Part shown: positions 34,611-45,885 of the stretch, in pieces
Numbering within the stretch: position 1 is the stretch's first letter
Layout: each line of letters begins with the position of its first letter
Assembly: GCA_017311315.1 (NCBI GenBank)
Contig: CM029631.1
Span: 4,805,360 to 4,869,359 of the forward strand
Length of the DNA: 64,000 bases
Direction of reading: 5' to 3'
DNA from: Dendrocalamus latiflorus
Taxonomy: Eukaryota > Streptophyta > Magnoliopsida > Poales > Poaceae
Made by a program: the position numbers and the translations under genes
Notes under the pieces: generated by a model
What the model was told of the DNA's origin: nothing
What the model saw: only the letters and a program-made list of their open reading frames with translations
Database searches by the model: none

Positions 34611-35445
34611 ATTGATGTGTGAGATTTAGGGCACGGAGGCCGCCGCGCCCTCGCGCGGGCGCAGGTCGGTTCGGTAGGCCGCTCTCGCTCACCCACTCCA
34701 TATGGGGCCGCGGGGTTGGACAGCGCGGAGAAGATGCGAACGGATGGAGATGGGCCGGAAGCCCGCTCGCCCCGCGCTGCACGTGGAATGGAGAAAGGGA
34801 AAGATGCTGCGTGGCCTGCGCCGAACCGGGCTGCCGCGCGGCACGCGTAGAGATTGGACGCGCGGAGGCTACTGGGCCTCGAGGACGGCGGACGTGTGCT
34901 GTGTCATACTGCCATGTCATGCGTAGGCTGCTCAGCTCCGTAAACTCTTCGAAAGCAAGAAATCGAATGCGGAAGACAAAAGCTGAACTCGATCCCTGGA
35001 TCCTCCTGATTCGGTGACAATGGCAGTGGACTACTGGTTTAATTAATACGTCGTTACTAGCTAAGTTACTTTGTGCCACCATTAGCTGGCCAAGCAAAAG
35101 CAATGAAACAAGAGCGATGAAGTCTGTTATTTGGCAAAATACATCAACTCTGTAATAATTTCGGGAACACAATTGAATAATCAACCGGCTATAAGAAGTT
35201 AATTGGATACAAGGAAACATTGCGATGGTCCTCGAGCAGCACAACGCTTGAGGATTATAGATCTACAAACAGCGGTGCAAACATGAAAAACTTGGACAGA
35301 GATACTAACAGAACCCAATTTTATGCCTGAGAGAGAATTCGTATCGTCTGCTGCACAAACAAACTATAAAGAATGGTCAACAAGTTCCTCTTCCTTACCC
35401 AAGTTCTGAAGCTCCGGTGGCGCGGTTCCGATGTGACGTGGAGAA

Positions 35446-36888
35446 TTAAGCAACCGCGGGCATGTCCTTGAGCCATGCATCAAGCGGCTTGCCAATGGAG
35501 TAGACGATGAAGCCAATCTCCCTGAGCTTCTCAGCATCGACGATGTTGCGCCCGTCGAAGACGAAGGCCGGCTTCTGCATGTTGTCAAAGATCTTCTGGT
35601 AGTCCAAGGTCTTGAACTCGTCCCACTCGGTGAGGATGCAGAGGCCATGGGCCCCCTTGGTGGCCTCATACGCATCCCAGACCGTGCTCACCTGCTTCAC
35701 GGCCGTGGGGCTTGTTGGCTGCAGGTGCATCGGGTGGTCCCAGTCAAACTTGTTCATGGCGATATCCCGCTGGATCTGGTCCTCGGTAACCTGGGGATCA
35801 TAGATGCTGATCTGAGCCTTGTCACCCAACAGGCCCTTGCACACGTCAATAGCTGGGGTCTCCCTGGTGTCGCCGGTGTCCTTCTTGAACGCGAAGCCGA
35901 GAACGGCGATCTTCTTGCCGGCAACGGTGTTGAACATGGAGGCCACAACACGGTTGACAAACCGGCTCTTCTGGTAGTCGTTGATCTTGATGACCTGCTT
36001 CCAGTAGTTGGCCACCTCAGGGAGGCCATTGCACTCGCAGATGTACACCAGGTTCAAGATGTCCTTCTGGAAGCAGGATCCACCAAACCCAACGCTGGCG
36101 TTCAGGAACTTGGGGCCAATCCTGGAGTCCTTCCCCACAGCGTAAGCCACCTCGGACACATTGGCGCCAGTGGCCTCGCAGAGCGCGGACATGGCGTTCA
36201 CAGAGGAGATCCTCTGCGCCAAGAATGCGTTGGCAGCGAGCTTGGAGAGCTCGGCAGACCACAGGTTGGTGGTGATGATCCTGTCCTCGGGAACCCAGTG
36301 GGCGTACACATCCTTGAGAGCCTGAACAGCCTTCTTGCCCTCAGGGGTCTCCCGGCCACCGATGAGCACTCTGTCCGGCTTGAACAGGTCCTCGATCGCG
36401 GTGCCCTCCGCGAGGAACTCCGGGTTTGAAAGGATCTGGTAGTTGATGCCCTTGCTGTTGTGGGTCAAGATCTTCTCAATAGCCTCTGCGGTCTTGACAG
36501 GGACAGTAGACTTCTCAACAACGATCTTGTCAGACTTGGACACATCGGCGATCATCCGAGCAGCGCTCTCCCAGTAGGTGAGGTCGGCAGCCTTGCCTGC
36601 TCCAAGGCCACGGGTCTTCGTCGGGGTGTTCACCGAGACAAAGATGATGTCAGCCTCGGCGACGTGCTTCTCAACGTCGGTGCTGAAGAAGAGGTTCCTG
36701 CCCCTGCACTCCTTCACGACCTCATCGAGACCAGGCTCGTAGATCGGGAGCTGGTCGCTGTTCCAAGCTTCAATGCGAGGCTTGGAAATGTCAACAACCA
36801 CCACCTCAATTGCTGGGCACTTGAGGGCGATGACAGCCATGGTTGGGCCGCCAACATAGCCAGCTCCGATGCAGCAGATCTTCACCAT
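35446..36888 (-). CDS. UDP-glucose 6-dehydrogenase, copy A
   Basis: Uninterrupted 480-codon frame on the minus strand, the full length of plant UGDH. The enzyme oxidises UDP-glucose to UDP-glucuronate with two NAD+ in the cytosol, feeding pectin, hemicellulose and other cell-wall precursors. Visible features: the Rossmann motif GAGYVG at residues 8-13, the NPEFLAEGTA segment with Glu161, the catalytic Cys272 in GFGGSCFQKD, and the C-terminal UDP-binding domain ending LKDMPAVA. The start is fixed by the conserved MVKICCIGAGYVGG. The coding region lies in one exon, preceded by a 5'-UTR intron (acceptor at 36910-36911, donor at 37460-37461). Compared with copy B at 56295, only residue 233 differs (Met here, Ile there). 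Confidence 0.98.
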   Translation of the reverse strand: MVKICCIGAGYVGGPTMAVIALKCPAIEVVVVDISKPRIEAWNSDQLPIYEPGLDEVVKECRGRNLFFSTDVEKHVAEADIIFVSVNTPTKTRGLGAGKAADLTYWESAARMIADVSKSDKIVVEKSTVPVKTAEAIEKILTHNSKGINYQILSNPEFLAEGTAIEDLFKPDRVLIGGRETPEGKKAVQALKDVYAHWVPEDRIITTNLWSAELSKLAANAFLAQRISSVNAMSALCEATGANVSEVAYAVGKDSRIGPKFLNASVGFGGSCFQKDILNLVYICECNGLPEVANYWKQVIKINDYQKSRFVNRVVASMFNTVAGKKIAVLGFAFKKDTGDTRETPAIDVCKGLLGDKAQISIYDPQVTEDQIQRDIAMNKFDWDHPMHLQPTSPTAVKQVSTVWDAYEATKGAHGLCILTEWDEFKTLDYQKIFDNMQKPAFVFDGRNIVDAEKLREIGFIVYSIGKPLDAWLKDMPAVA

Positions 36889-37461
36889 CTTGTCCGCTTA
36901 CTCGGTAACCTGTGATCGCAAAGAGTGATTTTCAGAGGACTGTAGAATAGGACAGTGAAAGCTATTACTTAGATCAGACATGGTAAGCACATTTCTGAGT
37001 TAACAAAAGGAATCGAGATTCAGATCTTGAAAAAACAATATGTGGCATAAATGCAGGATTGAAACAACAAACACGTGCAGAGCCAGGATCTAAGAAAGCT
37101 ACCCAATTAATTCGGTAAACAAGCATGAGCAGTTCTGAATAATCAAATATTGGCAACTTCACAGCATCGGGTACTTTGAGGGGAAAAGACCACATGTAAG
37201 GTGAATGACAGAATGAAAGAAAATCACAACAATCATCTAATTAGGTGCAAACAAAATCCATGGCATCAACAAATACTAGTCAAGCTACTAAGTCCAACTA
37301 GGGAGCATATTGAATCTCAAGTGAACTCTCAGATCTAGAGAGAGTATCTTCAGAGAACTCGAGAAAGAACAACTACAACATGAAACCACACTTCTTGTAT
37401 GATCAGATACAAAACTACAAACTAAATCAGAAGTGATGCATGGGATCAGGGAGACCCTCAC

Positions 37462-37593
37462 CAGATTTCAAGAACTTGGGATAGATCTTGAGAAGGGCAC
37501 TGCTAGAGAAGGGAAATGGAGGCGACCTCTCGTATGCAGAGAGAAGCTGCCTACAAGTTGTATGCAGAGGGGAAGGCCACAACTCCTTATATA
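37462..37593 (-). promoter_or_regulatory. UGDH-A core promoter and non-coding first exon
   Basis: On the minus strand TATATAAG lies at 37593-37586. A transcript starting about 30 bp downstream would give a first exon of roughly 95 nt ending AAATCTG/GTGAGG at 37462, and splicing to 36909 would put the leader 21 nt before the ATG. Copy B shows the same arrangement. A TATA box, leader exon and 5'-UTR intron are typical of plant UGDH genes. Confidence 0.72.
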
Positions 37594-39285
37594 CCCCTTT
37601 CCACAAACCCACGTTACCCACCAAATTAGATCTACCCCCATCCCCTTGAAAAAACAACCATGTCAAGGCTGGTCAGAAATCAGAATAAATGAGCAGGTAT
37701 GAGTTCGTCTTACAAGGCAAAGTGCTCTCATGAGTCCATGAGCCCACCAAACTTCCATTAATCAAATGGTTCCCATGAGTCCATGAAACACCACCAACCT
37801 CTTTACTTTAACCCATCAGAAAAATAATACCAGACGCATAAACAAAAGGTGCTACGCTGTTATGGTATAATTAAGCAGTATGTGATCAGATCTGCAAGTT
37901 CCAGCCTCCTTCTCTCTTATGTCTCTCTCTCTCTCTCTCTCGTGTTCAATGTACACAACTAAGGTCAGACATGGTAAGCCAAAATGGCTGTGTACATGTA
38001 GCCCACGAACAAGCATGGGCTACAGAATAACTGGGGATAAGCACATGCAGTATTTTAATCCATAGTCAACTATAACAGCAGCCAAATAATTGAGGTCAGA
38101 ACCATGTAGTATATCCCACAATGCAAAAGTTACAGCGTTAGATTCAGATGTAACAAATGCCAAGCTGTATGCATCCCCTGGAAGCAGTAGAAACCTTCAA
38201 AGCCTAGACAGTCAAATTCAGGGAGTTGATGCTGATGCTTGTCCCAATGATACTCATACTCCCAACTCCCAAGTCTCACCAACCAAAACATGTGTATCAT
38301 AAATCAATTGTACTGTTTATTGATTAAGATACAAAGGCTGAATCTTCTACAGGGAAACTCCAGTGTCCATAGTATGAAAAGAGAAACTCAAAAAAGAATT
38401 CTGGAGAGGCCTTCTTTTCACATAAAAAAGTGCAAGCAGGAAAAGAAAGGAATTTTCATAGTCACTGTCATTTGATTACTGCAACTAATAGACTAAAAAG
38501 ATTCCATCTTTCTTTCTTATTTCTTCTTTAAGGCATCATTTAGGAAAGGCTACAAGTAAGAAACCTTTTTACTCAGTCCAAGGTCATGGATTGTCACATG
38601 TTCCAGATTAGTCAACAAAAATCATTTTTTTTGGTTATATGGCAACTCCTCTCTAAATACAAGTTATTATCTGTACATATCATACAAAATAAAAAAAATC
38701 TATTCAACCCATCTAAATCAAATCTAAAAACCATTTGTGCTCTATAAAAAAATCCCAATATTATATCACCTTCTCCATGACGAAGAAAATTATAAAAAAG
38801 CATATGACAACAAATCAAACAGATCACAATTTAAAACCACCACCACCAACATCAACAACGATCACAAGAACAAAATAAAGAGAACCTCCCTAAGAGACAT
38901 TTTAACAGACACCAGATCTGCATCTCAAGCCCGGCACCAACAATAATTTACGCACAAATCCACCGACATTGGAGCAGAACAAAGGAACGAGGAGTACCAT
39001 CCCCCACCCGATTCGGTTGTAACCGCTACAGAAGCAGCTAACCGAAGAAAAGTTAGTAGCCTTTGAGTGCCTCTCAAGGGACTAAGAAACGCATCGACCC
39101 ATCCACGCACTGACGCACATACGCTCACGGCTGTACTGCCAAAGCACCCGAAAATTAGGGCTCTTTGGTGGTGGATTGGATCCAGGCGTCCCCAACACGC
39201 AAAGAGAACAACAATAAGTGCGGATCGGAGCGCCGAGGAGGCGAGGAGGAAATTTTCTGCGTCACCTTCAACCTCGTGGTTGCTT

Positions 39286-39781
39286 TTGAGTAAATTTCGT
39301 AAAACCCTATGTTTCGAGGCAGAGTTCAGGTACAGGTTTTGCAATTATTTCCGAGGAACTCTTATGTTTTGGTGCGAAAGTTTCCAAAAAAAAACCCCCA
39401 CAGGGTACACTACTAGCCGTCCATTTTGCTCCGAGATTTTTGTTATATATAGATACATGTAAGAGCCATGTAGCCGGTCATTGCACCACCTCATCGTCGA
39501 CATCGCTGCTGTCACGCCTTGCGCTGCTGCCTGGGAGAGAAGAGAGGAAGAGTGAGGGTGATAATGAGAGGAGAAAGAGATGTATAGAGAGAGTGGTGTA
39601 GTATAGGCCTACTAATGTGTGTATATAGTTGAAAATACCATGTATTACATGGTCCAAGTGATGTATGTGATGTTTATTGAAATATTTTGCTCTAAAACCT
39701 AGGGTTTCTCGAAAACATTGTAAAACTTAAAGTTTTGTGTTACATTTGTCCTAAAACTTAGGATTTTCTGAAATTTACTCA
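39286..39781. mobile_element. 0.5-kb TIR element in the UGDH-A upstream region
   Basis: Begins TTGAGTAAATTTCGTAAAACC and ends GGATTTTCTGAAATTTACTCA (inverted), flanked by TTGCTT at 39280-39285 and 39782-39787. The matching place in copy B (about 59290) has a single TTGC site with no insert, so this is an insertion that came after the duplication. No ORF. Confidence 0.85.
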
Positions 39782-40680
39782 TTGCTTAATGTGATGGAGA
39801 CTGGCGTTAAAATTTTGTCCTTAGCTTTTTCCTTAAAAAAAACATTTTCCCTCCTCCTTGATCTAGTGGTTGTTCAATACAACTCTAGCTTCCGACCAGA
39901 AGCCGAATTGGACAGGTTGGCTTTTAAAGCAGTTTCTTATAAGTCGTTTTTTGGATTTGCTGTAACGGCTTCTCCCTAATCGGAATACACGCACTGGCAT
40001 GTGTTCCTTCATTCGCACGCTCGCTCACTCGCTTTCCCCTTTTCATCGTTTTCCGTCTCACTCCTACTCTCCCCCGCTTTCGATCTGGCCGCGGTCGCGG
40101 CGTCCATGCCCACATAGCTTCTCCGCCCTCCTCCCATGGTCCGTGGTCCCCCTCCACTCTAGATCCATCTCTAATTTCCTCCTCGTCGTTGTCTTCCGAG
40201 CCCTCACCCCTACCTCTCCGGATCCATCGGTGCCACCCTCACTATCGTCCTCTCCAGCTCCGTTTAACCTAACACGTACGGATCTGGTCAAGCCGCTTGT
40301 TGCCTTCGGTCTCCTCCAACTCCATGGCCAGCACCCGCTATCTTCTACGCCCACGCCTTTATCGCCGCTGTCTACTCCAGTTTCGACGCCTTCTTCGCCT
40401 CGGTGGCCTCCATCCGTGCCGGATCCACCTAAGTTATCATCATCTCCAATTTTGGCTACAGCAGGAAGGTATGTACCCAACATCCTAACTCACATTTCGG
40501 GCATGTTCATCTTCCCTTGGGTTATGGGTTTTGGTCAGTTTGTTTCTAGCGTGTTCGTCTTCTCTCTGATTCTGTCGAATATGTATTTCACGACATGTTG
40601 TGTTCATTTCTTTTTTGCATTTCCTTGTTCCGTATGGGTCCTAGCTGCAGATGTACAAGTCATCAGCAAGCTGGGCACAG

Positions 40681-40961
40681 AGGTAACCTGCATTTTCTTG
40701 GAGACTTGTGTTGAACAGGTTGCTGCACACAATCGACCGTTTGGTTGTCTGAATAGGAAAGGTTACAACAACCTATGCCAGAAATTTACCCAACACACTT
40801 GCCAGTCATACCTCCACAAGCAAATAAAGAACAAGTAGGATAAACTCGAACGGGAATATGCAGCTTGGAAGACCTTGAAATAGCACGTCACCAGACTTGG
40901 CGTTGATCCAAACATGGGCTCCATTGCTACCAAAAACCTGTGGTGGGCACAAGCATATGCG
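40681..40961 (+). pseudogene. PIF/Harbinger ORF1 relic (Myb/SANT-like domain)
   Basis: Reads FLETCVEQVAAHNRPFGCLN, RKGYNNLCQKF, a stop, DKLEREYAAWKTLK, a stop, HVTRLGVDPNMG, then LWWAQAYA up to a GTAAGT donor. This is the Myb/SANT-like DNA-binding domain of plant Harbinger ORF1 proteins, including the NKWDKLK..Y..W..L pattern in which the Trp codon has become TAG. Two in-frame stops make it non-functional. Confidence 0.82.
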
Positions 40962-41313
40962 GTAAGTTTGCTCGGTTTAGTTTCTATGCTCTTGCATGCC
41001 ATCTCTGGATGATGACCATCGCTGACTTGTCATTTGCTTTGTTTTCGATTTTTGCAGGGCAATGCCTCGAATGAGCACTCGTTCGTGTTTAGTGTCGACG
41101 CACTAGAGTCTGACAACAAGAACATCGTTCACCCCAAAGTGCCCGATGCTGACACGCTGGAGTCTGACAACAAGGACGACGTTCACTTTTGTTTGTGCAG
41201 GGGTGACCTAGATCTATGCACAACGCACATGTACTATAGGAAACTCTCATGAAATACGAAGGCATGTACTATTGTACTTATATACCAATACAAGTGATAT
41301 TTTTTATATAGTA

Positions 41314-41765
41314 CCTGCAAGCAAGTACTACCTCGTAGACTTGGAGTATACAAATAGGCTAGGGTACCTAGCTCTGTACCGAAACCAGAGGTACCATCAG
41401 AGTTCCAACATGGCAATCACCTCACTACGATGCAAGAGGTCTTCAACTTCCATCACTCATCCCTTCACAATGTTCTTGAGCACGTATTTGGCATGTAGAA
41501 GATAAAATGGCTTATATTAGATAACATTCCTAGCTATGACGCCTGAAAGCAGAAGGTAATAATTACTACGACAAAGGCGTTGCATAACTTCATTTTGGAC
41601 ATTGATTTATCTGACATACATTTTGCTAACCTAGGAGGTCAAGATGCAGGAAATGCAGCTCATGGGGAAGGCGTTGTACCACATGGTGCAGATGGTGAAA
41701 ACTCTATCCATATGGACATGGTGCATGATCATATTGTAGCGTCTTTGGTGGCTTGGCGTAGCTAG
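41314..41765 (+). pseudogene. PIF/Harbinger transposase relic (DDE_Tnp_4)
   Basis: Reads SKYYLVDLEYTNRLGYLALY and RNQRYHQ (the VD.GY....G.LAPYRG.RYH block with the second catalytic Asp), then, in another frame, EVFNFHHSSLHNVLEHVFGM, a stop, KIKWLILDNIPSYD, a stop, and KALHNFILD. The first part of the transposase with the first Asp is missing and there are frame breaks. The last piece runs to the stop at 41763. Confidence 0.82.
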
Positions 41766-42245
41766 CATTTTAGCAATTTCAATTATTGTATTGTGTACAT
41801 TATAAATGTCCATGTGTCACCATAATATTTACAATCCAATTTGTATGTCAAGTTTGGTCCACTGTAATTCAATGGTTTCATTATGTCCTATTTGCTAAAG
41901 TGCCAACTACAACACTTCTCAAATCAGCTCAGCAAAAAGCCAAATGTTAACAGCTGACTTGAACACCTCTACTTTCAACCGCGGCATCTTCCAGCCTCTG
42001 CGGTGCCATATCAACCAAAAGCTAAAAGCCATGCATATTCTTTTGGGCTACAATTGATAACTTTTTGCCGCGATTGATGGTTTTTTGCTATACTTTTCAA
42101 GATGGCGGAGACACTGATGACACATGTGCTGGTAGGGTCAAAAAGCCGTTTAGAGAAGCCGTCCCATTTATTTTGGTTTCCATAGAAGGTGAAGCAAAAA
42201 TCCATCTTAAAAGCTAAAAAGAACCAGACAGCCACGACCAAATTT

Positions 42246-42769
42246 AACCGGGCCTTGATTGTGTTGGGAGTTCTTCAAATATGTACAGGTTAAACTGAGA
42301 AAGAAATAGTAACTCCTCTCTCTCTCTCTTGTTGTCTTTTTTGAGAGCTCTATTTTACTTGTTGCGGTACAATTTTTTAGAACAACATAATTACCAAAAT
42401 TCCAGTAACTAGATTTTAATAGAGATTCAGAATATTGACATGTGAGGTTTAACTATACATTCAAAAATTTAAGTACCCTGATCCATATATTATGGCAAAA
42501 AATTATAGTGTTTTCCTCCTATTTTACCTATTTTTTAAAAACATTGGGCTATTAAAAAGTTGTGATGTTGATAAAGGACGTTGCATAGTGGTATGTAGAC
42601 GTCATGTTAATTTGGTGAAGCGCGTACGGCTAGCGCATAGTACATCTGCACATGCCCTCCACCAAACGCTAATGGTCACTAGGAAGAACCATACGAATCA
42701 CATACTCACCTCTCAAAAATAAATAAATAAAAACAGAACCTACACTAATCATGTGCTTCTTTTGAAAAG
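42246..42769. other. intergenic, no gene seen
   Basis: AT-rich with a short CT tract at about 42317. No recognisable element. Confidence 0.4.
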
Positions 42770-43863
42770 AATAATCATTGCACAAAAGACCACCGAGTGC
42801 TCAACTGCTCATGGAACAAAAGGCCCTCATGCACCGGGGAATGTGTCTCCTTAAACTACCAAAAATCATCAATTGCTATCAAACTTTGGTGAGGAGGATG
42901 CTGACTCAAATGGTCTACTCAGCATCAGACTGCAACACCATCCAAATTTTAATGAGCTGACAAGACCCATTCACTTTGGAAATCTACCTCTAACACAAAC
43001 ATGAATACCTACGTGTCCAAACAAATCAATTGCACTAAACTTCAACCGCATTTTCAGATCGTCTAGGCTTAATGTCTCACTCGATTGAGCTGAAAAATAA
43101 TAGTTTATGATTAAAATTATACTATAGTTGACTAAAATTACACTATAGCTGAAGGTAGCTTATTTAGCGTAATTAAATTTTAAAAAATTAAAAATTAAAA
43201 ATATGTTAGCTCATCACGAACAACACAAACAAATACGGGAAAAAACCGGCAAAAAGCTCAAAAACGTCATTTAAAAAAGATAAAATTTATGAATAGTGAA
43301 AAAATAAGTTAGAGTCAGAAGCTCAAATCGAAATGAGAGAGGTGTAAAAAATGCACAACTTGCCTAAAAATGTACTCAACAGCCCGTGTGATTGGAGCCC
43401 GGATGGCTGGGTCCACTTCGTCAAGAATTGGGAGATACGTGTAGCTATCATGTGGTTTAAGCGACTCATTGTCCTTCGATTTCCAGGCCAAGTGAATACT
43501 TGCAGCTGCAGTACATGTGATGTGAGTTTGGCAAAGTTAGGAGAGATACCAATTAGGCTGAAAAAAACTGTTTAGTTAGGCCAGGGGAGCAGAGATAAAT
43601 GGCATGCATCAGCAGCTTCACTCTTTTGGTGTTTTCTTGCCCTCCTTTTTCCTTCTCTCATCGTGGCCAACATGGCCTGTCTCCTTTGGGCACACTGCCA
43701 TGTGCTAGCGAACATGTGGGCAGACAGCCTCACCTAAGACGGTGGTGAAGAAATCATACATTCTTGCTGCAAAAGTGCAGGTTCCTTTTTGCCCTCGCAC
43801 TCCATTAGAACAGCAACGAGAAGAAGTTGGAACGGTTGAGCCAAAAAAATTCTACTGTTGCAC
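42770..43863. repeat. segmental duplication, copy A, flank part
   Basis: Homologous to 60865-63440 once the MITEs there are removed. Shared text includes GGATGCTGACTC, CTGAATACCTAC-type text, CCGTGTGATTGGAGCC and GGCTGGGTCCA(C/T)TTCGTCAAG, GGTTGAGCCAAAA, and TTCTACTGTTGCACCGACAG. No protein is conserved, so this is duplicated intergenic DNA. Confidence 0.82.
43080..43345 (-). repeat. MITE family 1 copy, inverted, specific to copy A
   Basis: Family 1 text in reverse (AGCTTATTTAGCGTAATTAA, TTAGCTCATCACGAACAAC, AATAGTGAAAAAATAAGTTA). It is missing at the equivalent place in copy B, so it inserted after the large duplication (or was lost from B). Confidence 0.72.
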
Positions 43864-44147
43864 CGACAGAGATGCTAGATATGGATGTTTTGTCTTTGCA
43901 AAGTAAGGTTGGATCCAGGAAAACTAGTCGCAACACTGCAGCAAAGGTTGTTTTTTTCCTCTGAACTCTGGAAGTTCTGAATGACACCATACATACTCTT
44001 GAGTATCTCGTTATTCAGGTTTTTAAGCTAGCACATTATTCAAGTTATTGGTATCGGATCTGTGAGATCAAAAACCGCAACCTTTTGTAACTTGCTCTTA
44101 AGATAACGAAGCATCGAGCAACCTCTCCATTGGCCCGGGCCCGCCGC

Positions 44148-44168
44148 GGGGGGGGGGGGGGGGGGGGG
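44148..44168. repeat. poly-G run of 21
   Basis: Homopolymer at the left end of the hAT-type element, followed by CGGCCGCCCCGGGCCCCC. Confidence 0.9.
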
Positions 44169-44605
44169 CGGCCGCCCCGGGCCCCCAAAATGCAGGGGCC
44201 CTCATATGGCCATATACATAGTATATATATCATATGTTACAGCATGCACACGCAAACACAAATCACGTACTAGTACATGGCTGTCATAGTGTCATGGCTT
44301 GGGCCAAACTGAAAGTGAAAGAATCAAACACGGCCATGAGCCCATGAACGCATGCATGAACCTGGCCAAGTGAAACGCTTCAAACACATATGTAGAATGC
44401 TATCCGTCTACGGTCTTTCCCAGGACAGCCGGACCGACTTGGCGACTTCTCGTGAATCGTGATCTCGTCTTCTTAATTCTTATCGTCTAGGGCCGTAGGG
44501 ACTAGGGCGGCGCCGGCACCAACCATCACGCCGCGCCGAGCCCGAGGGTGGCCGTCTACCGTCTTCTGCCCGTCTCTCCGCCGGACCGCCGCGGTACGTG
44601 CCTAC

Positions 44606-45111
44606 TAGGGGTGGGCAAAATACCCGCTACCCATTACCCGTACCCGAATTACCCGAACCCGAACCCGAAATACCCGAACCCGAGGTACCCGATCCCAAAT
44701 TCGGATAGCGATTCTGATTACCCGAAATTAGTTTGGGTAGTTCGGGTAATATCCCCCGGTACCCGAACTACCCGGTAATCATGTCACTTTATTAGTAATT
44801 TAGTATATGATTCTCTCTGTTTGAACAACTGCCTGTGATATATTATTCTATGCAAATTGCTGCTGAAATTCTATGCAAATTGCTGCTGAAATTATGTACA
44901 AATTCTGTGCAGTTTGCTGAAATTCGATGCAGTTTGCTGAAATTCGGGTATATCGGGTATACCCGAACCCGAACCCGAATTATCGGGTACCCGAAATTGC
45001 GGGTAGTATTTTTTTGGGGCTAATATCGGGTAGCAGTTTTCATTACCCGAATTTCGAATTACCCGAATTACCCGACCCGAAAAAATCGGGTAACCCGAAC
45101 GCCCACCCCTA
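44606..45111. mobile_element. hAT MITE nested in the larger transposon
   Basis: 506 bp, TIRs TAGGGGTGGGC and GCCCACCCCTA, flanked by the perfect 8-bp target duplication GTGCCTAC (44598-44605, 45112-45119). The interior is largely a run of ACCCGA/ACCCGAA units in both orientations around a few GCTGAAATTC(T/G)ATGCA tandem units. No ORF. The 8-bp duplication and TIR identify the hAT superfamily. Confidence 0.96.
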
Positions 45112-45264
45112 GTGCCTACGTCCCCCGCGCGAGTTGTAACTTGTATCCATCCATGATCCATCTTACCATCTGTCCATCTATCTATCCAATGGAGTTGCAT
45201 CTGTGATCTGTTATATTCAGAATCGGATACTAATTATACTATTGTTCTTTAAATTTTCAGTACC

Positions 45265-45402
45265 ATGTCAACTAGAAAATATGCATATGGCAGTGAAAAA
45301 AGAAAAAAGAGGAAACGAATAGATGAGTTGATAGAATCACAGAGGGGATCCATTGACAAATTTTTTAAAAGTAATACGAGGAGTCAATTCATTGAAAAGT
45401 AG
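45265..45402 (+). pseudogene. N-terminal exon of hAT-type transposase
   Basis: The ATG follows a TTTTCAG acceptor. It reads MSTRKYAYGSEKRKKRKRID, then ELIESQRGSIDKFF, the conserved start of TTF-type/MYM-like hAT proteins (lysine-rich, then DKFF). A stop follows after 45 codons, where the deleted part begins. Confidence 0.78.
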
Positions 45403-45486
45403 ATTTCAAGAACTCCAAACATTCGGAAGTATATTTAGATTTTTAATGAGTTCAACAACATTGAAGTCATTGGATTGAACTGAATT

Positions 45487-45885
45487 AAAAGAATGTTGTA
45501 CAAAATTTGCAGAAACTTTCTCTCTAGATGGTTCATCTGATGTTGAGTTAAATGATCTAATTTCTGAGTTAAGTGTTATGCAATTGACTTTATCAGATAA
45601 ACCAATGTCTGCTATGGAGATCTTTGAGTTTGTCAGAGAAGCGGATTGTTATCCTAATATTTCTATTGCTTATCGGATTTTATTTACTATGCCTGTGACT
45701 ATGGCATCAGCTGAAAGAAGCTTTTCAAAGTTGAAATTGTTGAATAATCATTTAAGGTCAATAATATCTCAAGAGAGGTTAAACGGTTTGGCAACTTTAT
45801 GTATTGAGAAGAAATTATTGGATGAGATTGATATCAATACCGTCATCAATGACTTCGCATCTAGAAATGTTAGAAGAAATTTTTA
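45487..45885 (+). pseudogene. C-terminal hAT dimerisation domain of the transposase
   Basis: Open from a stop to the terminal TAA. Contains FTMPVTMASAERSFSKLKLL and NNHLRSIISQERLNGLATLC, the hAT C-terminal dimerisation (hATC) signature, and ends NDFASRNVRRNF. Together with the N-terminal piece it shows that the central catalytic core has been lost, so the element is non-autonomous. Confidence 0.88.

Larger units (their letters stand above)
34925..39285. repeat. segmental duplication, copy A, UGDH part
   Basis: This stretch is homologous over most of its length to 55835-59305, covering UGDH, its 3' and 5' regions and upstream DNA. The left border shows as CTGGAT(C/A)CTCCTGATTC and ACTAGCTAAGTTACTTTGTG in both. 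Copy A has extra DNA at about 37716-38580 (including a CT tract at 37922-37941) that is missing from copy B. Confidence 0.88.
39890..42245 (+). mobile_element. dead PIF/Harbinger DNA transposon
   Basis: Contains relics of both genes of a PIF/Harbinger element in the expected order: a Myb/SANT-like ORF1 (40.68-40.96 kb) and a DDE transposase (41.31-41.77 kb). Subterminal regions share inverted text (left CTGTAACGGCTTCTCCCTAA near 39960; right-end complement GGGACGGCTTCTCTAAACGG near 42145). The limits given are approximate. It is absent from copy B, where 59.35 kb continues into a different leader-like sequence. Confidence 0.7.

Noticed and set aside
35647..36429. 260-codon plus-strand ORF antisense to UGDH-A, with an equivalent at 56496-57278
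   Set aside because: It mirrors a strongly conserved coding region; GC-rich third positions on the other strand remove stops. No domain, promoter or splice evidence.
39999..40680. Ser/Pro-rich open frame upstream of the Myb/SANT-like relic
   Set aside because: Leader and intron-like DNA of a dead transposon; no family resemblance before about 40690.
42780..43000. Possible short protein gene in the duplicated flank
   Set aside because: The frame is not kept in the copy at 60.9 kb, which has different indels.
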